From the NCBI GenBank assembly GCA_002839435.1, contig PGYA01000041.1:1-64000 (forward strand): 64,000 nucleotides of DNA. Reading direction: 5' to 3'. Made by a program: the position numbers and the translations under genes. The notes beneath the pieces were generated by a model that saw nothing but the letters and a program-made list of their open reading frames with translations, made no database searches and was not told the origin of the DNA. Positions 50,968 to 60,369 of this stretch are shown one piece after another (position 1 is the first letter of the stretch; each line of letters opens with the position of its first letter). This DNA comes from Candidatus Riflebacteria bacterium HGW-Riflebacteria-2. GTDB taxonomy: Bacteria; Muiribacteriota; Ozemobacteria; Ozemobacterales; Ozemobacteraceae.

Positions 50968-51208
50968 TGATCTCCTTCTACGTTCCCTGAAAGAATGTTT
51001 CTCTTGCTATCACCATTTTGCAACCAGCGAACAGCAGCATTGTAACACATCAGCGCACAAATACTTTGAGCACAAATTACAAATTATACCTGCATTCTGT
51101 TTGTCACCAGCTGACAATTGCAAAACCTGCGGATCAAATCCATACTCTGGCAAATTGGCAGACAACGAGGTATAATCAGCCATCAATCTCAGGAAGGCAC
51201 ATAGCAAA

Positions 51209-51961
51209 ATGCAGGAAAAAAATCGCAACGACTCGCAGAGCCGGCATAAAGTGCCGTTTCAAACACCTTTTCTGCCGAAAAATCCAAAAGTAGTTAGCGT
51301 AAAGGAAGGCTACAACCAGTGGTCTGAGATTTATGACGATGAGACCAATGTACTCATCATGCTTGAAGAACGCTATCTATACCCGAAACTGGCACAAAGG
51401 AAAGTTCGCAATATCTTTGACTGCGGCTGCGGAACCGGGCGCATCGCGCACTGGCTGCGTCAGCAGTTTCCTCAGGCCGAGATATCTGGCGCCGACTTTT
51501 CTGAAGGTATGCTGAAAAAAGCGCGGGAGAAAAACGCTGATAGCCGTATCAGCTGGCATTCTGCTGATCTCAACCAACCGTTTCCATTCAGCGGCAGTGT
51601 TTTTGACCTTGTCGTTTCGAGCCTGGTAATCGAGCACATAAATGCCCTCGACAATTATTTCAGCGAAATAAAGCGGGTCTCGACGCCGGAAGCTGAAATT
51701 TTCATTACCGGATTGCACCCGGCCATGCACATGCTCGGCATTTCAGCGCGCTTCGAAAACGAAGCAAACGAGCACGTTCACCCCGAAAGCCAGTGTCACA
51801 GCCTTTCGGCCATTTTCAACGCCGCGACCGCCGCCGGCCTTCAGGTCACCAGAATCGAAGAGCACATCGCCGACGCCGAACTGGTAGCACAGGCAATTAA
51901 AGCCGAACGTTACCTTGGCATTCCTCTGCTCTTCATCATGCAGATGCACATCAGTCGCTGA
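51209..51961 (+). CDS. SAM-dependent class I methyltransferase
   Basis: 250 residues. Motif I is IFDCGCGTGRIAHWL (SAM-binding glycine loop), followed by ISGADFSEGMLKKA, HSADLNQPFPF and FDLVVSSLVIEHI, the normal order for a methyltransferase-11-type Rossmann domain. The first 40 residues are a polar extension. The acceptor is not predictable; the general shape resembles small-molecule or ubiquinone/biotin-type (BioC-like) enzymes. ATG 51209 follows aggaagg at a rather long distance. It stands alone. Confidence 0.82.
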   Translation: MQEKNRNDSQSRHKVPFQTPFLPKNPKVVSVKEGYNQWSEIYDDETNVLIMLEERYLYPKLAQRKVRNIFDCGCGTGRIAHWLRQQFPQAEISGADFSEGMLKKAREKNADSRISWHSADLNQPFPFSGSVFDLVVSSLVIEHINALDNYFSEIKRVSTPEAEIFITGLHPAMHMLGISARFENEANEHVHPESQCHSLSAIFNAATAAGLQVTRIEEHIADAELVAQAIKAERYLGIPLLFIMQMHISR

Positions 51962-52096
51962 AAGCAACACATTCACACTGAATTCATCGATAAAACAGGC
52001 CTGAGCCGAAAGTACCGTAGTTTCGTAATTGGACAAATGCTGGTCTGTAGATTAAAATTAGCGGGAAAGCATAATTCCTTATATTGGAGTCTTCTA

Positions 52097-53548
52097 GTGA
52101 AAATCAGTAAAACCTCGTTTTGTTCTATTATTCTGGCAATCTGTGTCGTTCTTCTGGCGTTTTCGCCAGTTGATGCAAGAGTTAGAAACATTGCCTCGGC
52201 CTCAGACATTGAGAGCTTGAGGTTCTTAAGCCCGAACAATATGCCCCTGAAAGTTCTGGTAGTCTATCTGCCGGATCAGAAGAACGAAAATTTTGTCGTT
52301 TCACTGATAAATATCGTTGCCCAAATGCATGAAAGTGGCTCAGTAAAACAGGACGATTCTTTTAAAGTCCATATTATTCCAGGCTGGCAGATGACTCAGG
52401 CCAACCATGAACACCTGCAGAAGCTGGTTGGAGCTGAACGCGTAAAGAAATTCGTTGAATTCAACAACCGCTTCTCAACCCAGGACATGTGGATGCAGGA
52501 TTGGGGCGAAGTCGGTGTGATCAAGCTGAAAGGCGAAAGGAAACCACAGACGGTGGTTTTTGACTCGAACCGTGGCCGTGGTATTGGTGAGTTGCCCGGT
52601 ATTCTGGCAAGTTTCTGGAACAGCTATCTGGTTAAAAACCCTTCTAACCAGTTCTCTGGCGGTGATTACGGCGGTAACATCGAAGTCACCCCCGACAACA
52701 TTCTTCTAATCGGCAACACTTCGACCCAGGCTCTGCGTGATTATCTAGAAAAGAACGGCTATCGTAATCGCATGGCTGTACTCGAGACAGACTGGCTGAC
52801 GGTCGGCCATGTCGATGAATATATATCGGTCTGCCCCAATCCAAAAGCAGCCAGGGGCTACACCCTGATCAAAGCGAATCCAAGACTTGCTTTGCGAATG
52901 ATTAAGAATTCTTCTGAAGCAGAGATTAACAAAGTTCCCCATAAAGAATACCGCAAAGCTTTGCTGCGAATCAGACATTATCTGCATCGCGCCGAAATTG
53001 ATCGCGCCAAAGCCGGGCGCTCAAATATTTCTGCCAGCGAAAAAGGTTTTGCGGAAACAGTTCTTGATTACATCGAAAAGCCTGATAGTGTTGATGAAAC
53101 ATTGCCGGCAATGCTCTCCGGTGCCAGCCTTTCCAGCGACCATGAAATACCTATGAGCCAGGTTGAAGAATTTATTAAACTCAACCTGACGATTGGCAAT
53201 CTAATTGACACTAACGTTAAAACAGCCTGCCAAAAAATTTCGCAGGTTACAAAATCGGGAAAATCACATTCGATCATTTCTTTTCCGGCTCTGTATCGCA
53301 AAACAAGTGGCAACAAGCACATCGCCTATTTGCCGGGCAGCGTTAATCAGCTGATTTTAAACGATCAGTTAATTGTGCCTGATCCAAAGGTAAGAGCTAT
53401 GAGACTTTATATTCAGAAAACGACAGAGAAAATCGGTCTGCATGCAAATTTTGTCGATTCTTTGCCCTATCATAATCTGGAGGGCCAGTTGCACTGTGGG
53501 AGCAACGTTTTCCGCCATCCAAACAAATATTTTGTTAAACCCAGGTAA
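52097..53548 (+). CDS. Secreted protein-arginine deiminase (PAD) catalytic-domain homologue
   Basis: 483 residues from GTG 52097, which has ggag seven bases upstream and begins a clean signal peptide (about 1-27). The upstream ATG 52037 gives a poor leader. The rest matches the catalytic domain of animal-type PADs: MWMQDWGEVGV (Asp135), FSGGDYGGNIEVTP, ILLIGNTST, LTVGHVDEYISVCP (His238, Asp240), VNQLILNDQLIVPDP and the C-terminal QLHCGSNVF with nucleophile Cys467. All four catalytic residues are therefore present. The immunoglobulin-like N-terminal domains of vertebrate PADs are absent. It should citrullinate arginine in exported or periplasmic proteins, or free guanidino compounds. This is different from the cytoplasmic ArcA at 6901. 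The dehydrogenase gene starts two bases after its stop. Confidence 0.85.
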   Translation: MKISKTSFCSIILAICVVLLAFSPVDARVRNIASASDIESLRFLSPNNMPLKVLVVYLPDQKNENFVVSLINIVAQMHESGSVKQDDSFKVHIIPGWQMTQANHEHLQKLVGAERVKKFVEFNNRFSTQDMWMQDWGEVGVIKLKGERKPQTVVFDSNRGRGIGELPGILASFWNSYLVKNPSNQFSGGDYGGNIEVTPDNILLIGNTSTQALRDYLEKNGYRNRMAVLETDWLTVGHVDEYISVCPNPKAARGYTLIKANPRLALRMIKNSSEAEINKVPHKEYRKALLRIRHYLHRAEIDRAKAGRSNISASEKGFAETVLDYIEKPDSVDETLPAMLSGASLSSDHEIPMSQVEEFIKLNLTIGNLIDTNVKTACQKISQVTKSGKSHSIISFPALYRKTSGNKHIAYLPGSVNQLILNDQLIVPDPKVRAMRLYIQKTTEKIGLHANFVDSLPYHNLEGQLHCGSNVFRHPNKYFVKPR

Positions 53549-53550
53549 TT

Positions 53551-54519
53551 ATGGCGAAGGCTAAAATATTTGTAACCAGAGAAATACCGCATGCGGGCTT
53601 GCAAATGCTCGATCAGCATTTTGCTGTCGAGGTCTGGCCGCATTATGCGCCGCCCAGCAAGGTGCAGTTGCTTGAAAAGGTCGCTGAGGTCGAAGGTATG
53701 GTCACGCTGCTCAGCGACAGAATCGATGCCGAATTACTGGCGGCAGCGGCAAAACTCAGGTTTATCGCGCAATACGCGGTTGGTTACGATAACATCGACG
53801 TAGCAGAAGCGAGCCGACGCGGCATCTACGTCAGTAACACGCCCGAGGTACTGACCGAGGCTTCGGCTGATTTCGCCTTCGCCCAGCTCATGGCGGTGGC
53901 GCGCCGTGTCGTCGAGTCAGACAAATATGTGCGCAATGGCCAGTGGCAGGTAGCCTGGCACCCCTCGATGATGCTCGGCTACGACGTTTACGGCTCTACT
54001 ATCGGCATAATCGGCGCCGGTCGCATTGGCCAGGCAGTTGCACGCCGGGCTCGCGGCTTTTCGATGAAGGTTCTTTATTACAGCACTTCGCCCAAGCCTG
54101 ATTTCGAAAGGGAAACCGAAGCCAGACGCGTCGAGCTCGACGAACTTCTGCGTGAAGCCGATTTTGTCAGTCTGCATGTGCCTTTAAACGACGGCACCCG
54201 CGGCCTGATCAACGCCGACAAACTCGCCCGCATGAAAAAAACCGCATTTCTCATCAATAACTCACGCGGCCCGGTCGTTGACGAAAAGGCGCTGTATGAA
54301 GCACTTAGATCAGGTAAAATCGCAGGTGCCGCACTCGATGTTTTCGAAAACGAACCGACTCCGGCCGACAACCCTTTGCTGACACTCAATAATGTCGTGC
54401 TCGCGCCGCACATTTCGAGTGCCAGTCACGCTACCCGCGCCCGCATGGCGGTGATGGTCGCCGAAAACCTCGTCGCCTTCTTCACCGGCAAACGCCCTCC
54501 CAACCTGATCAACCCATAA
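53551..54519 (+). CDS. D-2-hydroxyacid dehydrogenase (glyoxylate/hydroxypyruvate reductase-like)
   Basis: 322 residues. The NAD-binding glycine motif is GIIGAGRIGQAVARR. The substrate-domain residues of the family are in place: an Arg in INNSRGPVVDE, Glu in DVFENEP and the catalytic His in APHISSASHATR. The HISSAS form is typical of glyoxylate reductases of the GyaR type. It reduces 2-oxoacids such as glyoxylate or hydroxypyruvate with NAD(P)H in the cytoplasm. The start is only two bases after the PAD gene, so they are cotranscribed, though a metabolic link is not obvious. Confidence 0.87.
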   Translation: MAKAKIFVTREIPHAGLQMLDQHFAVEVWPHYAPPSKVQLLEKVAEVEGMVTLLSDRIDAELLAAAAKLRFIAQYAVGYDNIDVAEASRRGIYVSNTPEVLTEASADFAFAQLMAVARRVVESDKYVRNGQWQVAWHPSMMLGYDVYGSTIGIIGAGRIGQAVARRARGFSMKVLYYSTSPKPDFERETEARRVELDELLREADFVSLHVPLNDGTRGLINADKLARMKKTAFLINNSRGPVVDEKALYEALRSGKIAGAALDVFENEPTPADNPLLTLNNVVLAPHISSASHATRARMAVMVAENLVAFFTGKRPPNLINP

Positions 54520-54520
54520 G

Positions 54521-54548
54521 CGAAAATCTGCGGAATCTGCGGAAAAAA
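54521..54548. repeat. AATCTGCG-family repeat, short copy
   Basis: aaaatctgcggaatctgcggaaaaaat directly follows the dehydrogenase stop codon; two units nine bases apart. Confidence 0.55.
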
Positions 54549-54605
54549 TGCAAAAGCCGCTCTCAATAGATTGACAGGGGCAGAGCGATGATTTAGGCTG
54601 AGAGC

Positions 54606-55502
54606 GTGAAAAAGCAATTTTATGACGGCTTGATCCTTATCGCGCTTTTCTGCCTGGTCGTTGCATCGGCCTGGCAAGCGCTTTCATCTCCGCCATACTT
54701 AATCGCTACTGTCGGACTCACGCTTGGCGCCTGTATCTTTCGGGCATATCGCCGCGGCATTTATCTTGAATTTGTCACTCTGCTGCGGTTTTTCGGCAGT
54801 CTGACACTCGGCTGGTATCTGTCTGCCGACGTTGGCAGAGCTCTCGGTCTGCCTCTTATGCTGGCCACGGTTTCGGGCTTTTATCTGACCTTTATTACGC
54901 TGTATCTGGTTTCGGGTGCTCTGATAAAAAGGTACAGCAAAAAGGACGCCGAACCTTCGATTCCCGAAAAGATACTGGGTGCCCTTCTTGGCGGGTTTGA
55001 AGGAATAATACTGGCATGGGTGCTGGTTTTCACGCTTTCACTGCTGCCAAATTCCAAGGTTTCGGAGTATTACCCGCAATTTTCGCAGTTCACCGGCCCG
55101 GTCGAAAACATGCTGGCACCGGTCATGCCCGAGGAAGCCGCACAGACCGTACAGATGGTTAAGACAGTGCAGAGAATCACGCAGAATTTCAAGCCAGAAA
55201 AGGTTGACAGAGCGGCCCTGCAGGAAATCATACTACCGCTGGCAGAAATGCCCGAAATGGTTGCCCTGCAGGAAGATGAGAGCCTGAGAAAACTCATCGA
55301 AAAGCGCGATTTTCAGGCAATGCTCAATCATCCGGCCCTGCGCAATTTTCTCGAAAGCGAAGAATTGCGCAATCGCATGCAGAACATCGACCTGAAAAGG
55401 CTCGAACGCGCGCTTGTACCACAGCTTTACGAAAAACAGCGACAGGAGAGTAACAATGAGTCAGTTTCACCGCGATCTGCTGGCAATTACCGCCAGAATT
55501 AG
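54606..55502 (+). CDS. CvpA-like membrane protein
   Basis: 298 residues with a GTG start. Four to five hydrophobic segments lie in the first 150 residues (about 8-25, 33-50, 60-80, 88-110, 130-150) with the CvpA pattern: FRAYRRGIYLEFVTLLRFFGSLTLGWYLS, then a GALLGGFEGIILAWV segment. A soluble C-terminal half made of short helices with repeated Leu-Glu-Arg patterns follows. CvpA proteins are needed for colicin V export and envelope integrity in Enterobacteria; their exact role is not known. The end overlaps the histidine kinase gene by 47 bases in another frame, suggesting coupled expression. Confidence 0.7.
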   Translation: MKKQFYDGLILIALFCLVVASAWQALSSPPYLIATVGLTLGACIFRAYRRGIYLEFVTLLRFFGSLTLGWYLSADVGRALGLPLMLATVSGFYLTFITLYLVSGALIKRYSKKDAEPSIPEKILGALLGGFEGIILAWVLVFTLSLLPNSKVSEYYPQFSQFTGPVENMLAPVMPEEAAQTVQMVKTVQRITQNFKPEKVDRAALQEIILPLAEMPEMVALQEDESLRKLIEKRDFQAMLNHPALRNFLESEELRNRMQNIDLKRLERALVPQLYEKQRQESNNESVSPRSAGNYRQN

Positions 55503-56667
55503 CCGAGGCGACACGCTCGAGCAGGTCTTCGACAACTTTTACGAGGCCTTCAAGAACCATGTTCCTTACGATCGCATCGGCGTCGCCATCGTAACTGACG
55601 ACCAGAGCCTGGTGCGCTCGATCTGGGCACGCGCCGAATACCAGCCGTTGTTACTGGCAACCGCCTACCAGTCTGAACTCGCCGGCAGTTCGCTGCAAAA
55701 GATCATTGAAACCGGGCAACCCCGCATAATCAACAATCTCGAAGAATACCTGCACAACAAGCCCGACAGCCACGCCACCGGCCTGATCGTAAAAGAAGGG
55801 GTACGCAGCAGCCTGACCTGCCCGCTCAGAGCAGATGGCAGAGCAATTGGTTTTCTGTTTTTCTCAAAAACCACAAAAAACGCCTATGAAAAGGCGCATG
55901 TCGAGACTTTTCTGGAAATTGCCGAACATCTTTCGCTGGCAGTAGCAAGAATGCAGACAGTCGAACGTCTGCGCCAGCTCAACGACATGAAAAACAAGTT
56001 TCTCGGCATCGCCGCACATGACCTGCGCAGTCCGCTGGCCGCCGTGCAGAGCTATTCAGACCTGCTCGCCGACCCCGATACTCTCGCCGATGATGAACGC
56101 AAAAACTTCATTCTTGGCCGCATAAAATCGGTCACAACGCGCATGCTGAATCTGATCAACGACCTGCTCGATATCAGCGCCATTGAATCAGGTCAGCTCA
56201 ATCTCGACCGCAAGCCGACTGAGCTGAGTTCCTTTCTCAAAGAAACTCTGGCAAATCATGAATTAACCGCAAAAAGCAAAAATATCAAAGTCGCCGGGGA
56301 GATTCCCGACAGTCTGCCAAGCGTTGCAATAGATACCAGGCGCATCGCGCAGGTCATCGACAATCTTGTCAGCAACGCGGTCAAATTCTCGCGGCAGGGC
56401 ACAACAGTTACTCTGCGTGCCGAAAGCAGCGATGGCAGCGTCAAAATCAGCGTCAGCGACCAGGGCCAGGGAATCCCGCCGGAAGAACTGAAAAGGCTCT
56501 TTCAGGAATTCGGCAAAACCAGCGTAAAACCGACTGACGGCGAAAAATCGACCGGGCTCGGCCTCGCCATAGTCAAAAAAATAGTCAGCGGACATGGTGG
56601 CAAAGTTGGCGTCAGCAGTCAGGTCGGCGCCGGTTCAACTTTTCACTTTACCCTTCCCATTGCCTGA
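55456..56667 (+). CDS. Soluble GAF-domain sensor histidine kinase
   Basis: 403 residues from ATG 55456 (caggag seven bases upstream); the frame opens earlier at 55414 without a ribosome site. GAF domain about 5-165, HisKA with AAHDLRSPLAAVQSY (phosphorylated His188), then HATPase_c with a DNLVSNAVKF N-box, SVSDQGQGIP and GLGLAIVKKIV. No membrane segment is present, so it senses an intracellular signal. No response regulator is adjacent. It overlaps the CvpA-like gene. Confidence 0.88.
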   Translation: MSQFHRDLLAITARISRGDTLEQVFDNFYEAFKNHVPYDRIGVAIVTDDQSLVRSIWARAEYQPLLLATAYQSELAGSSLQKIIETGQPRIINNLEEYLHNKPDSHATGLIVKEGVRSSLTCPLRADGRAIGFLFFSKTTKNAYEKAHVETFLEIAEHLSLAVARMQTVERLRQLNDMKNKFLGIAAHDLRSPLAAVQSYSDLLADPDTLADDERKNFILGRIKSVTTRMLNLINDLLDISAIESGQLNLDRKPTELSSFLKETLANHELTAKSKNIKVAGEIPDSLPSVAIDTRRIAQVIDNLVSNAVKFSRQGTTVTLRAESSDGSVKISVSDQGQGIPPEELKRLFQEFGKTSVKPTDGEKSTGLGLAIVKKIVSGHGGKVGVSSQVGAGSTFHFTLPIA

Positions 56668-56724
56668 CAAAATTCTTGACCAGCACGCGAGTTTGCAGTA
56701 GTTTTGCGCAGCAGGAGAATTTAC

Positions 56725-57327
56725 ATGTCAGAAAAAACCATAGATGCGCGCAAAATGGCGTGCCCGAAACCAGTGATGCTCACCCGTCAGGCGCTGTCGG
56801 AGGCAGCTGCTGGTGATATTCTCGAAATACTCACCGACAACAGCATTGCCTGCGAGAATGTCAGCAGATTTCTGCAGGGCAATGGCGCACAGGTGACAAC
56901 CTCAACCGGAGAGGGCATTTATCGGGTTAAGGCATTAGTTGCCGCCAGCAGCAAAGAATGCCCGACCTGCACGCCAATGTATGCTCAAAAAAGCCCGCCG
57001 GTCGTCGCCATAACCAACGCCGGAATGGGCCACGGCTCAGAAGAACTTGGCCGCATTCTGATTCAGGCCTGCATCAACACTCTGCCATCGCTTGAACCAC
57101 AGCCTTCGGCTGTGATCTTTTACAACAGCGGCGTGCAGCTCGCCTGCGAAGGTTCACCGGTGCTGGCCGCCCTCGAAGAACTCGAAAAAAAGGGCATACA
57201 GATTCTGGTCTGTGGCACCTGCCTCGACTATTTTTCGCTGAAAGAAAAGCGCAAGGTCGGCGTCGCATCGAACATGTTCGAGATTATCAGCACCCTTGCC
57301 ACGGCCGGACACGTGATTAACCCGTAA
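56725..57327 (+). CDS. yedF: Selenium metabolism protein YedF (TusA-DsrE fusion)
   Basis: 200 residues from ATG 56725 (aggag in place). Residues 1-75 are a TusA/SirA-type domain with the active ACPKPVML motif (Cys13). Residues about 95-200 are a DsrE-like domain with [16 protein letters not shown] Cys pair (ECPTC) lies in the linker. This fusion is the YedF family, which occurs with SelD in selenium-using bacteria and is thought to carry persulfide or selenide. The next gene, a cysteine desulfurase, starts four bases after its stop and SelD follows, so sulfur or selenium transfer between the three is strongly suggested. Confidence 0.88.
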   Translation: MSEKTIDARKMACPKPVMLTRQALSEAAAGDILEILTDNSIACENVSRFLQGNGAQVTTSTGEGIYRVKALVAASSKECPTCTPMYAQKSPPVVAITNAGMGHGSEELGRILIQACINTLPSLEPQPSAVIFYNSGVQLACEGSPVLAALEELEKKGIQILVCGTCLDYFSLKEKRKVGVASNMFEIISTLATAGHVINP

Positions 57328-57331
57328 TCTG

Positions 57332-58462
57332 ATGCGATATCCATCTGCCAGATATTTTGACAACGCGGCCACTTCTTTTCCAAAACCACCTCAGGTAGCC
57401 GAAGCAGTCGCCGCCTACTTCAACGAAAATGGCGGCTCTTACGGTCGCTCGTCATATCCGCGTGCATTTTCGGCTGCACGCGCCGTTGAACAGTTGCGCG
57501 ACCACATGGCCGCAATAATCGGCACCGCCCTGGCCGAAAACATTGTCTTCACCTCATGCGCGACCATGGCGCTGAATACCGTTATCCAGGGTTTCAGCTG
57601 GAAGCACAAACGAGTTCTGCATTCCGCCCTCGAACACAACGCCGTCATGCGCCCGCTTCACATGCTGCAGCAGAAACATGGCATCTGCCTCGAAACCATG
57701 CCAGCACACAGCGATGGCAGCGTCGACCTCGAAAAGCTGGCGCAACAAGACTTGTCGAAGGTAGATCTTGTTGTGGTCAACCATCAGAGCAATATCAACG
57801 GAGTCATTCAGCCGCTGGAAATGCTGCGGGCGCTGCTTGGCGACCTTCCGGTTCTGGTCGATGCCAGCCAGTCTCTTGGCAATACGCCTGTCAAAGCTGA
57901 TGCGTGGGGTCTCGACTTTGTCGCTTTTACCGGCCACAAAAGCCTGCTCGGGCCGACCGGAACCGGCGGTCTTTTTCTGCGCAACCCGGCTCTCGTCAAA
58001 ACACTTATTTACGGCGGTACCGGCAGCGCCTCTGACAGTTACGAAATGCCGACGAGCATGCCCGACCGCTTCGAAGCCGGCACACCGAACCTTGCCGGCC
58101 TGCATGGTCTGCTGGCCGCCGTCGAGAACAAGCCTGAATACAGATACGAGCGCGATGATGTCGCAGCATTGCTCACAGGTTTACGCAAAATCAGCGGGTT
58201 ATCGGTGTATGCTGCAGCAGACATCGAACGGCAGGGGCCGGTTGTTTCGGTTGCAAGTAATCATCTTGAAGCAGGCGCATTTGGCGACAGACTCTATAAA
58301 GAGTTCGGCATCGAGACCCGCATTGGTCTGCATTGCGCGCCGCTCGCGCACCGACATCTCGGCAGTTTCCCAGCCGGAACCGTGCGCTTTGCTTTTTCAC
58401 CTTATCATCAGCCTGAAGACCTTGAGTATCTGCTTGAAGCGGTCAGAAAGGTCACAACATGA
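57332..58462 (+). CDS. Cysteine desulfurase / selenocysteine lyase-like aminotransferase (SelD-associated type)
   Basis: 376 residues, class V PLP enzyme. The N-terminus is [15 protein letters not shown], the PLP lysine is Lys203 in FTGHKSLLG, and the mobile-loop cysteine is Cys335 in [13 protein letters not shown]. This matches the class V family often found beside selD (the 'EF2568' type), rather than IscS or housekeeping SufS. It should release sulfur from cysteine, or selenium from selenocysteine, as a persulfide/perselenide. YedF is immediately upstream and the SelD fusion overlaps its stop (ATGA at 58459). Confidence 0.88.
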   Translation: MRYPSARYFDNAATSFPKPPQVAEAVAAYFNENGGSYGRSSYPRAFSAARAVEQLRDHMAAIIGTALAENIVFTSCATMALNTVIQGFSWKHKRVLHSALEHNAVMRPLHMLQQKHGICLETMPAHSDGSVDLEKLAQQDLSKVDLVVVNHQSNINGVIQPLEMLRALLGDLPVLVDASQSLGNTPVKADAWGLDFVAFTGHKSLLGPTGTGGLFLRNPALVKTLIYGGTGSASDSYEMPTSMPDRFEAGTPNLAGLHGLLAAVENKPEYRYERDDVAALLTGLRKISGLSVYAAADIERQGPVVSVASNHLEAGAFGDRLYKEFGIETRIGLHCAPLAHRHLGSFPAGTVRFAFSPYHQPEDLEYLLEAVRKVTT

Positions 58463-59721
58463 AAACAGATATGCTGCTGTTTAAAACAACCCGTGCCGTG
58501 ATCAAGGGCGAAGAATACTGTCGGGAAGCCGGTTTTGACGTTAACGTAATCGCAGTGCCCAAGGATATTTCGCCCGAATGCGGTATGGCGCTCGCAGTAC
58601 CGGCAGGCCAGGGCGAAGAAGTGGTTAAAATGCTGGCCGAAAAAAATATTGCCGCGCAGGTTCATAGCGACCCGAGCGCCAGCAGTGGTTTTGATCTGCT
58701 CACCACCGTTGAACAGGGCGGCTGCTCGGCTAAACTGCCGGCCGGGCTGCTGATCGAAGCCATCAAGAAGCTGCCAAAAGTCACTAATCCCAACCTGCTC
58801 GTCGGCCTCGACACTGTTGACGACGCCGGGGTGTACCGGCTTACCGACGAAATCGCCCTGATCGAAACTACCGATTTTTTTCCGCCGATCTGCTCTGACC
58901 CTTACGAATTCGGGCAGATAGCCGCCACCAACGCGATCAGCGATGTCTTTGCCATGGGTGGACGCGTGCTTACCGCGATGAATCTGGTGATGTTCCCGGC
59001 CGATGGCGTGCCACTCGAAGCACTCGGCGAGATTCTCGCCGGTGGTCAGAACAAGGTGATCGAGGCCGGCGGAGCAATTGTAGGCGGGCACACCATTGCC
59101 GATTACCCGCCCAAATATGGCCTGGCCGTGACCGGCATCGTACACCCTGACCGCATCATCGCCAATAACCAGGCAACGCCGGGTGAAGTTCTGATACTCA
59201 GCAAGCCGCTGGGCACCGGTGTTCTTGTCGCCGGGCAACGCATCGGCGAAGCTGCATTAGCCGATTACCGGGCTGCGATCGATACCATGCGCCAGCTTAA
59301 CCGCCTTGGTGCCGAGATCATGCAGAAATACAACGTCCGGGCGGCAACCGACATTACCGGTTTCGGCCTGCTCGGACATGCTCTGAATATCGCCAACGCC
59401 AGCTGTCTGCAACTTAGAATCGAGGCCAGAAAGGTACCACTACTCCCGGGTGTACACAAACTTGTCGTGCTTGGCTGTATTCCCGGTGGAGCCTTCAGAA
59501 ACCTCGACTATGTTGGCAGCTCCGTAGAATTCGCGCCCGATGTTCCCTATGAACTGAAAATGCTGCTTTGCGACCCGCAAACTTCTGGCGGCCTGCTGAT
59601 GTGCGCCAAGCCAGAACATACACAGGCAATCATAAAAGACCTGCGCGACGCCGGCTACGCCAACGCAGCAGCAATCGGCGAAACCGCCGCTTCCCCCCAC
59701 CCCGCCCTGGCGGTTTATTAG
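58459..59721 (+). CDS. selD: Se/S-carrier (DUF3343-like) fused to selenide, water dikinase SelD
   Basis: 420 residues. Residues about 1-70 match the small DUF3343 putative Se/S carrier ([36 protein letters not shown], with a Cys after the Pro-Glu). The rest is Sel[14 protein letters not shown] with catalytic Cys89 (TGC, not UGA) and Lys92, [52 protein letters not shown] and the C-terminal [10 protein letters not shown]. It makes selenophosphate from selenide and ATP. The second Cys of the usual GCGCK motif is Ala, but the essential first Cys is kept. Fusion with a carrier domain and cotranscription with YedF and a desulfurase form a self-contained selenium activation unit. No selA, selB or selC is present in the window. 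Confidence 0.9.
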   Translation: MKTDMLLFKTTRAVIKGEEYCREAGFDVNVIAVPKDISPECGMALAVPAGQGEEVVKMLAEKNIAAQVHSDPSASSGFDLLTTVEQGGCSAKLPAGLLIEAIKKLPKVTNPNLLVGLDTVDDAGVYRLTDEIALIETTDFFPPICSDPYEFGQIAATNAISDVFAMGGRVLTAMNLVMFPADGVPLEALGEILAGGQNKVIEAGGAIVGGHTIADYPPKYGLAVTGIVHPDRIIANNQATPGEVLILSKPLGTGVLVAGQRIGEAALADYRAAIDTMRQLNRLGAEIMQKYNVRAATDITGFGLLGHALNIANASCLQLRIEARKVPLLPGVHKLVVLGCIPGGAFRNLDYVGSSVEFAPDVPYELKMLLCDPQTSGGLLMCAKPEHTQAIIKDLRDAGYANAAAIGETAASPHPALAVY

Positions 59722-59818
59722 TGGTGATTTTATCTTGCCATGTGCTGGTGGCTATGCTAACTTAGCAGAAGTTTAAGAAATTTTTCACACGCAGAAATTA
59801 ACTGAGGAGAAGTATCTA

Positions 59819-60289
59819 GTGAGCAACAATAAACCGCTGTCGGAAATTCTCGATACCGCTATTGCCAGAGAAGAACAGGCCTATTTTTTCTATCTCGACC
59901 TGATCGAACGCGCCGACAGCAAAGAAGCGAAAGAAACCCTCAATTTTATTGCTGAAGAAGAAAAGAAGCACCGCCGCTTTCTCGTCGATTACAAGAACGG
60001 TAAGAAGGGCAGCACCGAATTGTCGATGGCGACTCCAATCGATTATAAGCTTGCCGAGCATCTCGACGAAGTCGATCCCGACAAGCCCCTCACCAGCACT
60101 GACATTTATCTTATCGCCGCGCACCGCGAAAAAAGATCGAACCAGTTCTATACTGAGCTGGCCGGCATGCACTCCGATCCCGAAGTGAAGAACATGCTGC
60201 TCAAAATGGCATCTGAAGAGCTCAAACACAAGGAAAAAATGGAATATCTCTATTCCAACACCGCGTTTGCCCAGACAGCCGGCGGCTGA
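59819..60289 (+). CDS. Rubrerythrin-like diiron protein without rubredoxin domain
   Basis: 156 residues with a GTG start preceded by gaggaga. A four-helix ferritin-like bundle has the metal-ligand pattern of rubrerythrins: a first-helix Glu in REEQAYFFYLDL, then EEEKKHRRFL (ExxH), AHREKRSNQFYTEL and SEELKHKEKME (ExxH). The rubredoxin tail of classical rubrerythrin is missing. It probably detoxifies peroxide or stores iron in an oxygen-sensitive cell. It sits between the selenium operon and the NuoE-NuoF gene, both in the same direction. Confidence 0.85.
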   Translation: MSNNKPLSEILDTAIAREEQAYFFYLDLIERADSKEAKETLNFIAEEEKKHRRFLVDYKNGKKGSTELSMATPIDYKLAEHLDEVDPDKPLTSTDIYLIAAHREKRSNQFYTELAGMHSDPEVKNMLLKMASEELKHKEKMEYLYSNTAFAQTAGG

Positions 60290-60369
60290 TAAATTGGATT
60301 TCGCGATGACAGGATTGCTGCTGTTTTTTACAACTTACCAGCTCACAGAATGAAAGGAAGACGCACTCG

